From Shimia sp049116215 (lineage in GTDB: Bacteria; Pseudomonadota; Alphaproteobacteria; Rhodobacterales; Rhodobacteraceae), in assembly GCF_049116215.1 (NCBI RefSeq), contig NZ_JAGDZB010000003.1, forward strand, positions 372,001-436,000: 64,000 bases of DNA. Direction: 5' to 3'. Below the pieces are notes generated by a model. That model saw nothing but the letters and a program-made list of their open reading frames with translations. It was not told where the DNA came from and did not search any database. A program made the position numbers and the translations under genes. How positions within the stretch are numbered: position 1 is the first letter of the stretch; every line of letters begins with the position of its first letter. Of this stretch, positions 41,834-50,407 are shown in pieces.

Positions 41834-43054
41834 TCAGTGCATGGGGTGGTCCTGGGCGGCCGTTTCCTGGAAATCCGGCCCATGCCAGGAGGGTGTGACC
41901 TCGAGCACCGGGGCAACGGAATTTCGGCTGTTCACGCCACGCTGCCAGATGATTGGACGCTCAGCTGCGGTTGTGTCGTGGATCGACACGCTGAGCTTGG
42001 TGGCGTCGTGCTGCGCGGTGATGGTGACCTGCGACCCAACATTGACCGAGGTGGACTGGTCCAGCAGATAAGAGAAGCGGCCCCAGTGGCCGTCGGTGTT
42101 CAGATCATTGGAGACTGAAATTCCCGGTGCGAGCACCATGTCAAAGCTGACCACAACCGCGTGGGCGGTACCCATGGTGGTGCAGAACAGCGGCAGGGTG
42201 GTTTTTCCGTGTTCCATATCCGGGCGGGTGAAATCAAAGTGGAACAGCTCGCTGGTGGGCCCCAAGGGACGCAGGCCGCAGGCGGCGGAGTCGTTGGGGG
42301 TGACCTGTGCGATATTGGCGAACTTGTGGAAGGCGGAGAGGTCGAAACCTTCGGCTTCAAGTGGGCGGTATTGATTGCGCAGGGCTGCGCTTTCCACCAG
42401 TTGCGCCTTGAGCGTGCCGGTTTCGGGCACGGCGCGGGCGTTTGGTTTGGCGAGGTGCTCCATCGCGTGGGTCAATGTGGCCAGCGCGCCTTCGCCGAGC
42501 AGATTGCTGTCGACAATTTCAGAAACCACAACGTCGGCACGGTCTGGCAGGTCTTCGCCGATGACCAGCTCATGGGACCATTTGGACAGCACGGTGATTT
42601 TGTCACTCAGACCATTGTCGGCGATCACCTTTTTGGCAGCGGCGGCAATCAGCGGCTGGCCTTCGATGGCGTAGACATGTTTGGCGCCGGCGCGAGCGGC
42701 GAGCATGGCGGTGAGGCCGGCGCCACAGCCGATGTCGAGCACAATGTCGCCGGGATGCACTTTGGCGGCGATGGCTTTGGCGTAGGCTTGGTTGCGTACG
42801 GTGTCGGCCAGCATGGGGAAGTGCCAGCGGGGCACAAACATCTGATGCAGTTGCTCTTTCAGGAGATGCGCCGCGTGGTGATGCGGATCTTTCTCAAGTG
42901 CTTGGGCCAGCAGATTGGAGGCGTGCACACCGCCGTCGCCCAGTGGGGCGTTTTCGGCGAGGGCCACAAGGCTGTTGGCGTCCAGCATCTCAAAACGGGG
43001 TTCAAACTCGGCAATGAGATCGAGGTCGGCGGCAGAGGGTTGTTCTTCTAACAA
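41834..43054 (-). CDS. PRMT7-like protein methyltransferase
   Basis: This 406-residue protein has a helical N-terminal part (about 1-75), then FVPRWHFPMLADTVRNQAY, the SAM-binding motif VLDIGCGAG (105-113), acidic EGQ (131-133) and the loop VSEIVDSNLLGEG (178-189). The order and the loop, with two glutamates, match eukaryotic PRMT7/PRMT9-type arginine methyltransferases rather than ribosomal L11 or small-molecule methyltransferases. The C-terminal half is a beta-rich barrel, also as in PRMTs. Substrate and true activity are unknown. It stands alone. Confidence 0.75.
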   Translation of the reverse strand: MLEEQPSAADLDLIAEFEPRFEMLDANSLVALAENAPLGDGGVHASNLLAQALEKDPHHHAAHLLKEQLHQMFVPRWHFPMLADTVRNQAYAKAIAAKVHPGDIVLDIGCGAGLTAMLAARAGAKHVYAIEGQPLIAAAAKKVIADNGLSDKITVLSKWSHELVIGEDLPDRADVVVSEIVDSNLLGEGALATLTHAMEHLAKPNARAVPETGTLKAQLVESAALRNQYRPLEAEGFDLSAFHKFANIAQVTPNDSAACGLRPLGPTSELFHFDFTRPDMEHGKTTLPLFCTTMGTAHAVVVSFDMVLAPGISVSNDLNTDGHWGRFSYLLDQSTSVNVGSQVTITAQHDATKLSVSIHDTTAAERPIIWQRGVNSRNSVAPVLEVTPSWHGPDFQETAAQDHPMH

Positions 43055-43206
43055 CTTTAATTTTCCTTTTTTGAGGCAAATGCTGCGGAGCTAGCTATGC
43101 GGCAGAGGGATTGAGGATTGGTAAAGGCGTCTCACATCTGCGTGTGAGGGCTGGATCGGGCGCAAATTTCAGCGCAGGCTTTTGAGAAGCGCGGGAGGGT
43201 TGGGCT

Positions 43207-44187
43207 ATGGCATTGAAACAATTGGGTCGTTTGGCAGCGGTGGTTGCGGCTTTGGCTCTTGGTGGAATCGCCTGGGCCGATCCGAGCTTCTGGAAGCATG
43301 AGTGGCCTGAGACGGATTTTTCCAGAACCAGCATCAACAATTGGGTGGAGATCATGAGTGGCGGGCCGCCTAAAGATGGGATTCCTGCGCTGAGCGATCC
43401 GCAGTTCATTCGTGTGGGCGAAGAGAGCCGGATTGGGGATCGCGAGCCGGTGGTGACGGTGGAAATGCCCGGAGAGCTGCCGCGGGCTTATCCGATCCGC
43501 TATTTGACTTGGCATGAGATTGTAAATGATCAGGTGGGCAAGACACCCATCGCGGTGACCTTTTGCCCCTTGTGCAACTCGGCAATCACCTTTGATCGGC
43601 GTGCCAAAGGCAAAGTGCTCACACTTGGGGTGTCGGGTAAGCTGCGCAATAGCGACATGGTGATGTATGACCGTGAGACTCAGAGCTGGTGGCAGCAGGC
43701 GATTGGCACCGGGATTGTGGGCGAGATGACCGGGGTGAAGTTAAAGGCCTTGCCAACCTGGATGGAGAGCTGGGCGCAGTTTAAGGCGCGGCATCCTGAC
43801 GGGCTGGTGATGGCGGAGCCGCCGTTCAATCGCGATTATGGCCGCAATCCTTACGTGCGTTATGACAGCTCTGCACGGCCGTTCTTGTACAGTGGAGAGA
43901 ACCCGCCACATGGCGTGCCCCCCCTAGTGCGGGTTGTGCGTGTGGGCGATCGGGCCTGGCCGATGACACGTTTGGCCGAGGAGGTCACGGTGTCGGAAGC
44001 GGGGATCACGATCTCCTGGCAGGCGGGGCAGGCCTCGGCTTTGGACAAAGCCAACATCGGCAAGAGCAAGGATGTGGGCACCATTCGGGTGAAAGACAAC
44101 AGCGGCAAAGATGTGCCGCATGACGTGCTGTTTGCTTTTGCGTTTCACGCGTTTTGGCCGGATGGGCAGTGGATGATAGGAAAGTAG
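43207..44187 (+). CDS. DUF3179 domain protein, exported
   Basis: This 326-residue precursor has a signal peptide ending at AWA before DPSFWKHEW. The rest is the DUF3179 family, with the hallmark VTFCPLCNSAITFDRR, GVSGKLRNSDMVMYDRETQSWWQQ, and SWAQFKARHPDGLVM. The CPLC cysteines are conserved and may form a metal or redox site; the function of the family has not been established. It is on the plus strand, upstream of module copy B by about 100 bases, and divergent from the PRMT7-like gene. Confidence 0.88.
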   Translation: MALKQLGRLAAVVAALALGGIAWADPSFWKHEWPETDFSRTSINNWVEIMSGGPPKDGIPALSDPQFIRVGEESRIGDREPVVTVEMPGELPRAYPIRYLTWHEIVNDQVGKTPIAVTFCPLCNSAITFDRRAKGKVLTLGVSGKLRNSDMVMYDRETQSWWQQAIGTGIVGEMTGVKLKALPTWMESWAQFKARHPDGLVMAEPPFNRDYGRNPYVRYDSSARPFLYSGENPPHGVPPLVRVVRVGDRAWPMTRLAEEVTVSEAGITISWQAGQASALDKANIGKSKDVGTIRVKDNSGKDVPHDVLFAFAFHAFWPDGQWMIGK

Positions 44188-44285
44188 GACTGCGCGCCAA
44201 ATCTGCCAGAACCGTTGATTGAAACCGGATTTCCGTTTTAGGGTTGAAACTATTGGAATTTAAATAGCTTTTGGGGAGGCGCGAG

Positions 44286-44678
44286 ATGGACGCCGAACTA
44301 CCGTTTTTTGTCGTTGCGCCCGGTGGTACGGATTTTTTGATGCTGGGTATTGGCATCTTCCTAGTCGTTATTCTGCTGGGCCTTGGCGCGCTATACTTTA
44401 CGGTGCAGGCCATTCCAGATCGCATGGCTTCAGGCAGTCACAAGATCCAGATGCAGATCGTTGGCATTCTGGGCGTGATCTCGCTTTTCACCATGAACAA
44501 CGCGTTCTGGATTGCTGGCATATTGCTTGCGGCGATCCCCTTCCATGAGCTGTTCCCGGATCATTTTGCGCGGGTCGATCAGGCGTTGGCCGAAAGAGAA
44601 GCGCCACCGGTGATCGATGATGAACCGGAAGAGGCTATTGAAGTCACGGCGAACGCGGAGGCACAGGGCAATGCTTGA
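44286..44678 (+). CDS. Small DUF3302-like inner membrane protein, module copy B
   Basis: This 130-residue protein is a paralogue of the protein at 13179-13637. It has two membrane helices (about 16-38 and 52-75) with the IPDRMASGSHKIQMQIVG loop between, and an acidic tail rich in Glu and Ala. The pattern IP..A, QIVG, then SLFT...W is shared with copy A and with DUF3302 proteins YiaW and YibI. ATG 44286 has GGGGAGG 7 bases upstream. It overlaps the HlyD-like gene by 8 bases, tighter than in copy A. Confidence 0.75.
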   Translation: MDAELPFFVVAPGGTDFLMLGIGIFLVVILLGLGALYFTVQAIPDRMASGSHKIQMQIVGILGVISLFTMNNAFWIAGILLAAIPFHELFPDHFARVDQALAEREAPPVIDDEPEEAIEVTANAEAQGNA

Positions 44679-45897
44679 ACTCATGCTGAGCTGCCTTGTG
44701 ACGTTGGTGCCGGATATCCTGTATCGCCGTTATGCGCAGGGCAAACGATTGGGGCATGAGATCACCTTTTTCAACGTTTGGTACGAGTTGCGTTGGGGGA
44801 TTTCCTGCTGCGCAGTATTGGCAATTTCACTGATCACGCTGATTTTCTATTACCACCCAACCTCGGACAAGATCACCTCGTTCTTCCGCACTGTAACTAT
44901 TCTGTCGGAGGACGGAGGGCGCGTTGCGGATGTTTTTGTGGCCAACAATTCGCGCGTGTCGGAAGGGGACCCATTGTTCCGGCTGGACACGTCACGCCAA
45001 GAAGCGGCGGCGGAGACCGCGCGGCGGCAGATGGTTGAGGTTGACGCGGCTCTTTTGTTAGGGGTGGCTGAGATATCCGGGGCGCAGGCGCAGTTGGATG
45101 CGTCCGAGGCGCAGCTTGTTCAGGCCAAAGATGATCTGCAGCGGCGGCAAAGCATTGCCGAGCGCAACAGTACTGTGGTGACTGAACAGGAGCTGGAGCA
45201 GCTCTCCAACGCGGTGGATGTGGCCGAGGGACAGCGCAATGCTGCGATTGCTGCGGTACAGGCGGCCACTTTGCGGGTGAGTGACACATTGCCAGCACAG
45301 CGCGACAGTGCGGAGGCGGCTTTGGCGCAGGCGGAGACGGAGATTGCTTTGTCGACGGTTTATGCCGGCGTAAGCGGAACAGTGACGCAGTTTCAATTGA
45401 AACCGGGTGACATCATCAATCCAATCCTACGGCCAGCCGGCGTGTTGGTTGCGGACATGGCGGGGCCACGCCGGTTCATGGCCGGGTTCCGGCAGATATC
45501 GGCGGGCATCGTGAAAGAGGGCATGTTGATTGAGATGACCTGTCCGGCAAAGCCCTTAACAATAATCCCGATGCGGGTGGTGCAAGTTCAAGACACGATT
45601 GCCGCCGGACAGTTTCGGCCCGGCGACAATCTGATTGATATTCAAGACCGTATCCGGCCAGGAACCCTTTTGGCGATCATGGAGCCGATCTTTCCGGAGA
45701 AAGTGGAAGGCGTACCACCGGGAAGCCGGTGCACCGGCGTTGGCTTTACAGACCACTCCAAATTCATTGAGGAGAACGGACTCACCGGCCTGCATGCCTT
45801 TATGTATAAGGCGATAGATGGGCTGGGTGTGACCAACGCGGTGGTGATCCGTGCCATGGCGATTGTCATTCCGGTGAAAGCCTTGGTGTTCAACTGA
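44671..45897 (+). CDS. HlyD-family inner membrane protein, module copy B
   Basis: This 408-residue protein is a full-length paralogue of 11940-13175. The N-terminal segment LVPDILYRRYAQGKRLG, the membrane helix with SLITLIFYYHP, the FRTVTILSEDGGRVADVFVANN half-lipoyl, a coiled coil and NPILRPAGVLV are shared. Similarity runs end to end, so the two pairs arose by duplication of the whole module. No pump or outer channel gene is adjacent to either copy. The start overlaps the previous stop by 8 bases. It converges with the minus-strand gene at 45899, with one base between stops. Confidence 0.85.
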   Translation: MLELMLSCLVTLVPDILYRRYAQGKRLGHEITFFNVWYELRWGISCCAVLAISLITLIFYYHPTSDKITSFFRTVTILSEDGGRVADVFVANNSRVSEGDPLFRLDTSRQEAAAETARRQMVEVDAALLLGVAEISGAQAQLDASEAQLVQAKDDLQRRQSIAERNSTVVTEQELEQLSNAVDVAEGQRNAAIAAVQAATLRVSDTLPAQRDSAEAALAQAETEIALSTVYAGVSGTVTQFQLKPGDIINPILRPAGVLVADMAGPRRFMAGFRQISAGIVKEGMLIEMTCPAKPLTIIPMRVVQVQDTIAAGQFRPGDNLIDIQDRIRPGTLLAIMEPIFPEKVEGVPPGSRCTGVGFTDHSKFIEENGLTGLHAFMYKAIDGLGVTNAVVIRAMAIVIPVKALVFN

Positions 45898-45898
45898 T

Positions 45899-46219
45899 CT
45901 AAGCGGCGTGTGTTTCCAAGGAGACGTAGGTGTCCATGGGGGCGTCCGGATCAAAGTCGGTCAGGTCCATCACTGAGAAGAATTCGGCACAGGCTTGGGA
46001 TTGCATTTCTTTTTCAATGACGTCGGCCATGTCGGCCTCGCTGCGGAACTGCACGATGTCCAGATAGGTGCCGTCTTGCGCGCGCACCAGCTCGCGGCGC
46101 AACACACCCGGCTCATGGGCAACAAACTCGGACTGGAATTTGGCCGAGGCGGCGAGCAGGTCAGCTTCACTTTTGTTGGGGGCCAGTTTGATTGGGGCAA
46201 GTACGGTGATGGGTGTCAT
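45899..46219 (-). CDS. Small dimeric alpha/beta-barrel (ABM-like) protein
   Basis: This 106-residue protein looks like an antibiotic-biosynthesis-monooxygenase-type domain: ITVLAPIKLAPNKSEADLLAASAKFQ, a middle GVLRRELVRAQDGTYLDIVQFRS and a final helix with EKEMQSQACAEFF. Such domains dimerise and often bind haem or small aromatic substrates, but catalysis cannot be predicted. It is transcribed divergently from the WYL regulator, with 69 bases between starts, so the regulator probably controls it. Confidence 0.7.
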   Translation of the reverse strand: MTPITVLAPIKLAPNKSEADLLAASAKFQSEFVAHEPGVLRRELVRAQDGTYLDIVQFRSEADMADVIEKEMQSQACAEFFSVMDLTDFDPDAPMDTYVSLETHAA

Positions 46220-46288
46220 GGGAGTCTCCTGTATATGTGACAGGGATGAGATATTGAGTAATGCGCCGTTTTATGTCCTATTTGTTGC

Positions 46289-47032
46289 ATGACACAAAAA
46301 CGCGCGCGTGCGGATGCACAAACCCGAATGATGCGGCTCGATCAAATCGCGGCCCAGCTCAAAGGGGAAGACCCTTGTACTGTCGAGGATTTGGCAAAGA
46401 CCCACGGGGTGAGCCGGCGAACCATTGCACGGGATCTGGAGATCATGCGCGCACAGGGGATGCCGATTGAAGCGGAGCGCGGGCGAGGCGGCGGCGTGCG
46501 CATGGATGTGAATTGGGGCGTGGGGCGGCTCAACCTGTCTTATGCCGAGAGTGTGGACTTACTTATCAGTTTGGCGGTGGCGGAGCAGATGAACTCGCCG
46601 CTGTTTTTGGCGCAGATGGGCTCGATCCGGCGGCAGTTGATTGCGTCGTTTTCCAAAGAGAAACGCCGTGCCGTGCAAGGCATTAAGAAGCGGATTTTGA
46701 TTGCTGAGCAGGCGTCGTTGCCGGTGCAGACCTCGATGGCGCACCCAAAGCCGCGGGTGGTGCAGACCTTGCATCAGGCGTTTCTCAATCAAAGCCTTGT
46801 AGACATTGCGTACATACGGGAGGACGGGGCGAAATCAAAACGCACGATTGCGCCGCATTATCTGCTGCTGTGCTCGCCGGTGTGGTATGTGCTGGCCTGG
46901 GATCATTTGCGGGATGCGCCTCGGACATTTCGCTGTGACCGGATACAGAGCGCAACCGAAGGGTTCGAGAAGTTTTCCCTGCAGGATGCCAAGGTATTTG
47001 AGCCCGCTGTAGAGCACTACAACGTGCTGTGA
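46289..47032 (+). CDS. YafY-like HTH-WYL transcriptional regulator
   Basis: This 247-residue protein has an N-terminal helix-turn-helix (about 15-60) with DLAKTHGVSRRTIARDLEIM and RGRGGGVRM in the wing, a middle linker helical region, and a WYL-type C-terminal domain (about 150-215) with the ligand-loop pattern VDIAYIRED and PHYLLLCSPVWYVLAW. Many such regulators respond to nucleotides or small molecules. It is divergent from the ABM-like gene. Start ATG 46289. Confidence 0.9.
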   Translation: MTQKRARADAQTRMMRLDQIAAQLKGEDPCTVEDLAKTHGVSRRTIARDLEIMRAQGMPIEAERGRGGGVRMDVNWGVGRLNLSYAESVDLLISLAVAEQMNSPLFLAQMGSIRRQLIASFSKEKRRAVQGIKKRILIAEQASLPVQTSMAHPKPRVVQTLHQAFLNQSLVDIAYIREDGAKSKRTIAPHYLLLCSPVWYVLAWDHLRDAPRTFRCDRIQSATEGFEKFSLQDAKVFEPAVEHYNVL

Positions 47033-47049
47033 GGAGCGCTCAAACAAAC

Positions 47050-47370
47050 TTAGTCAGAGAACGTGTAACTGCCCATATCGCACAGATCGAGACTGTAGTC
47101 TTCAAGGGTTGCGCCATCGGCAAACTCAGCAAGGACATCGTAGACGCACGTGGTCTGTCCGTCTGCAATTCGCACGTTGATCTCATATCCGGAGTCCAAG
47201 TATCCGCCGTCGATGAGGTTTTCTTCCCAGCTTTCGGAAGAAGAGGTGCTGACGTGGAAAGCGGTGACGGCTGCGCTGGACTCGTTGATCAACAGAAAAT
47301 TCAGGTCTTCTGCAAGTGCCAGTGACGCCGTGATTGCGAGGGTGAGTAGGGCAGATGACATAAGTTTCAT
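47050..47370 (-). CDS. Small exported protein
   Basis: This 106-residue precursor has a signal peptide ending at LALA before EDLNFLLINES. The mature part begins with FLLINESSAAVTAFHVSTSSSESWEENL, has two cysteines (TCVYDVL and LCDMGSY) about 20 residues apart, and ends SYTFSD. The pattern matches a family of small secreted proteobacterial proteins of unknown function that are sometimes mislabelled. ATG 47370 with GGAGACAGG upstream is chosen over the longer frame. It is downstream of aqpZ on the other side of a hairpin. Confidence 0.75.
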   Translation of the reverse strand: MKLMSSALLTLAITASLALAEDLNFLLINESSAAVTAFHVSTSSSESWEENLIDGGYLDSGYEINVRIADGQTTCVYDVLAEFADGATLEDYSLDLCDMGSYTFSD

Positions 47371-47433
47371 AACCTGTCTCCAATGCTGATGTGACCACTT
47401 GAGATCATCTTTTCCAGGTGTCTGACACGGAGG

Positions 47434-47454
47434 GCGAGGGCACATTGCCCTCGC
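47434..47454 (-). other. Hairpin downstream of aqpZ
   Basis: A perfect 9-base stem GCGAGGGCA/TGCCCTCGC with a CAT loop lies 13 bases after the aqpZ stop. There is no T-run, so it is a weak or Rho-assisted terminator at best. Confidence 0.5.
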
Positions 47455-47467
47455 GCTTTGTCAAAGG

Positions 47468-48157
47468 TTACTCTTCGGATCCGATGATCTTCCACAGAAT
47501 GCCACCAATTGCGCCGCCAAGCAAAGGGGCGACCCAGAACAGCCAGAGTTGCGACAGGGCTGGTCCGTCCGCAAAGAGCGCCACACCGGTGGAACGGGCA
47601 GGGTTCACCGAGGTGTTTGTGACCGGGATGGAGATCAGGTGGATCAGGGTCAGGCCCAGGCCAATGGCGATCGGGGCGAAGCCTGCGGGTGCGCCCGACG
47701 ACGTGGAGCCAAGGATGATGAAGAGGAAGGCAGCGGTGAGCACAACCTCGATGACCAAGGCGGACATCATGGAATAGCCTTGTGGCGACGCTTCGCCATA
47801 GCCGTTGGAGGCAAATCCCCCGACGCCGGCAAAGTCCGGGGCGCCGGAGACAATGAGGTAGAGCACAATGGCTGCTGCACTGGCGCCTGCCACTTGCGCG
47901 ACCCAATAGGGGATCAGGTCTTTGGCCTCAAAGCGGCCTCCGATCATCAGGCCGAGGCTGACCGCTGGATTGAAGTGGCCGCCGGAGATGTGACCAACCG
48001 CATAAGCCATGGTCATCACGGTGAGACCAAAGGCAAAGCTGACACCGAGCCAGCCGATGCCAACATCTGCAACCCCTGCGGCCAACACCGCGCTGCCACA
48101 GCCGCCAAGCACCAGCCAGAAGGTGCCGATGAATTCTGCGCCGAGTTTCTGAAACAT
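47468..48157 (-). CDS. aqpZ: Aquaporin Z water channel
   Basis: This 229-residue protein has six membrane helices and both NPA half-helices: GGHFNPAVSLG near residue 60 and SVNPARSTGVAL near 183. Together with His and Arg residues at the selectivity filter (ISGGHFNPA and NPARS) and the small pore residues, this fits the water-selective AqpZ type rather than glycerol facilitators. It starts MFQKLGAEFIGTFWLVLGGCGSAV. It appears monocistronic. Confidence 0.95.
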   Translation of the reverse strand: MFQKLGAEFIGTFWLVLGGCGSAVLAAGVADVGIGWLGVSFAFGLTVMTMAYAVGHISGGHFNPAVSLGLMIGGRFEAKDLIPYWVAQVAGASAAAIVLYLIVSGAPDFAGVGGFASNGYGEASPQGYSMMSALVIEVVLTAAFLFIILGSTSSGAPAGFAPIAIGLGLTLIHLISIPVTNTSVNPARSTGVALFADGPALSQLWLFWVAPLLGGAIGGILWKIIGSEE

Positions 48158-48312
48158 TTTATCACTCCCAAATATACCTTTGGGGAGCCTAGGAAGCGAA
48201 TTTGGCTCTGCCTAGGGGAGAAAAAAGGGAATTGGCGCGGAAGGATACGTGAGCGCAGAGCTTCAGAACGGCGGAAAAGATGCAGGTTTACGCGTGATTT
48301 CAGTTGGTTGCA

Positions 48313-48345
48313 CAAAAAAACCGCCGCGCAGGTGGCGCAGCGGTT
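48313..48345 (-). terminator. Terminator of the M23-bactofilin operon
   Basis: On the minus strand an 11-base stem AACCGCTGCGC/GCGCGGCGGTT with one mismatch is followed by seven T residues, 27 bases after the bactofilin stop. Confidence 0.82.
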
Positions 48346-48371
48346 GCGTGTTTCTGTGGCGTTTATGCCGC

Positions 48372-48917
48372 TTATTTTGCGGTTTTGGCCGCTGCTGGAG
48401 TGGCCGCCGGGGCCGCTGCTGCCGGCGCTGCCGCACGAGGGGCAGCTGCTTTGCCAACGGTCAGCGGATCGTCCTGACGTTGCACGGAGCCTTCAAAGTG
48501 GGCACCGCTTTCGATGGCGATGGTCTTGTGGATGATGTCACCTTCCACACGGGCGGTGGATGTCAGGCGCACTTTCAGGCCACGTACGCGGCCAACGATG
48601 CGGCCATTGATGACCACGTCGTCCGCGATGATCTCACCTTTGATGGTGGCGGTTTCGCCAACGGTCAGCAGGTGGGCGCGAATGTCACCTTCCACGGTGC
48701 CTTCGACCTGAATGTCACCAGTGGTTTTCAGGTTGCCAGTGATGTGCAGGTCTGTGGATAGCACAGAGGCAGGAGGCTTGGCTTTGGGGGCCGAAGTGCT
48801 TTTGAACTCGCTGGCCTTTGCAGGCGCTGCCGGGATCGGCGCCGCTGGGGCGGCCGCAGGCTTGGCCGGAGTGTCTGTAGTCGGTGCGGGGTCGTTGATT
48901 TTGCTCTTAGAAAACAT
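48372..48917 (-). CDS. Bactofilin cytoskeletal protein
   Basis: This 181-residue protein is a bactofilin. A central beta-helix domain (about 53-145) has repeated hydrophobic-Gly motifs such as ITGNLKTTGDIQVEGTVEGDIRA, VVINGRIVGRVRG and ARVEGDIIHKTIAIESGAHFEGSV. Disordered Pro/Ala-rich tails flank it on both sides. Bactofilins polymerise without nucleotide and act as scaffolds for cell-wall enzymes. The gene overlaps the M23 peptidase gene by 11 bases, a pairing that recurs in many bacteria. Confidence 0.94.
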   Translation of the reverse strand: MFSKSKINDPAPTTDTPAKPAAAPAAPIPAAPAKASEFKSTSAPKAKPPASVLSTDLHITGNLKTTGDIQVEGTVEGDIRAHLLTVGETATIKGEIIADDVVINGRIVGRVRGLKVRLTSTARVEGDIIHKTIAIESGAHFEGSVQRQDDPLTVGKAAAPRAAAPAAAAPAATPAAAKTAK

Positions 48918-50220
48918 CTCTTCCAGCCTTGATAAATGTCATCGGGTTTACAGCGCGACCATTGACGCGCACTTCGTAGTGCAAATGCGTGCCGGTCGAG
49001 CGTCCAGAATTGCCCATATCACCAATATGGTCGCCACGCGAGACTCTTTGGCCGACTTTTACGCGGATTTTCGCTTGGTGGGCGTAGCGGGTCTCAATTC
49101 CGTGGTCATGTTTGATTTTCACGAGGCGTCCGTAGCCCGACAGCCACCCGGCGTGGGTCACAACACCATCCGCTGTCGCATAGATCGGCGTGCCGTAGCG
49201 GGCGGCAAAATCGGTGCCTTTGTGCATCCGGCCCCACCGCATGCCAAAGCCGGAGGTGTAGCGGAAGGCGGATTTGATCGGGTTGTCAAACGGAACGGTT
49301 TCCGCTGCAATACGATAGACGTTCAACTGGTCCAGCTGTTCCAAGAGGCGGTTGGCCCGCAGGGTTTCTTCCGAGATTTCGACGCCTTTGGTGGAGAAGC
49401 TGAGAGGCATCATTGGGCCGCCCTGGCCCTGATAGCCGCGTCGGACCTCTTCCATCAGGTTCTTGGTGTCCAGACCGGCGGCGGTGAACATCTTGGTCAG
49501 CGGTTCCACGGACACGGTCATTGCGTCTTCGAGTTGGCGGAAGATTTTGTCGTTTTTCTCTTCCATCAAGAGCAGCTCGCGCTCCATCTCTTCGGCGGCA
49601 TTCAGAGCCAGTTGGGCGTTGGCCACCACTTCGTCCCGTTCGGCGGCGGTTTCGTTCAGCGCGGTCGACAGCACGTCGAGCATGTCATTGCCAAGTGGGG
49701 AAGAGCCGATGAGGGCCGTCTGGGTTTCAGCTTGTGCCTGATCGCGGGCAATGACTTCGGCACGGGCGGCCTCGCGTTCCTGCATGGTGCGGCGCAACGT
49801 GGCTTGGATCACCTCAATGCCGGTTTCCAACTCTTTGCGGCGGATTTCAGATGCCAGCAGTTCAGACTGCATGTCGGAAATCTGCGTTAGGGCAGAGTTG
49901 AAGCGGGCCTGTGCCGCCAAGGCTTCCTCGGTGCGCGTGTCACGTTGAGAGGACAGATCATTGAGGCGCTGCTCATAGGTGAGCTGATCGCGTTTGGCCT
50001 GCTCACGGAAGTTGCCGGAGCCAATGCTGTCCATCAAAAGGATTGCGGTGGCGATGATCGCCCAAGCGACAATCGCGGAAGAACCAACAAACGCAATCAG
50101 TTGCGTGCTTGGCTTCAGGCGGATGAAGCGGGTGTCTGTGTCTGACCGAAGAAAGAGCCTGCGTTCCGGAAAGAAGCGTTCCAGGATCGCGTGCGCGCGG
50201 ATCGCGAGTCGTGTTCTCAC
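48907..50220 (-). CDS. Membrane-anchored M23 family peptidase
   Basis: This 437-residue protein has a short cytoplasmic N-terminus, a membrane helix (40-63), a long coiled coil (about 75-270) and a periplasmic M23 (LytM) domain. Zinc-site residues are seen in GRMHKGTDFAARYGTPIYA (H-x-x-x-D) and GTHLHYEVRVNG (H-x-H). It would cleave peptidoglycan cross-links. The overlap with the bactofilin gene suggests the two proteins work together, as in the Caulobacter-type bactofilin-LmdC partnership. The metal ligands are all present, so it is probably an active enzyme. Confidence 0.92.
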   Translation of the reverse strand: MRTRLAIRAHAILERFFPERRLFLRSDTDTRFIRLKPSTQLIAFVGSSAIVAWAIIATAILLMDSIGSGNFREQAKRDQLTYEQRLNDLSSQRDTRTEEALAAQARFNSALTQISDMQSELLASEIRRKELETGIEVIQATLRRTMQEREAARAEVIARDQAQAETQTALIGSSPLGNDMLDVLSTALNETAAERDEVVANAQLALNAAEEMERELLLMEEKNDKIFRQLEDAMTVSVEPLTKMFTAAGLDTKNLMEEVRRGYQGQGGPMMPLSFSTKGVEISEETLRANRLLEQLDQLNVYRIAAETVPFDNPIKSAFRYTSGFGMRWGRMHKGTDFAARYGTPIYATADGVVTHAGWLSGYGRLVKIKHDHGIETRYAHQAKIRVKVGQRVSRGDHIGDMGNSGRSTGTHLHYEVRVNGRAVNPMTFIKAGRDVF

Positions 50221-50407
50221 GGAAGAATTCCTTGTTTAGTCCCATCCCAAGAAGCGCCATCCCCGGCGCAACTCATGTCCCCGACGCCTTTTGATGGCGC
50301 CTTGGGGCAAGGGTTTAGCGGGCCAGGTCCTGTCCGGCAAGGTTTTTGACCTTTTTAGGCAGGTAAGGCGCGGAAGTGCGCCGTAATGGGCGGTTTGCCG
50401 CCGATCT

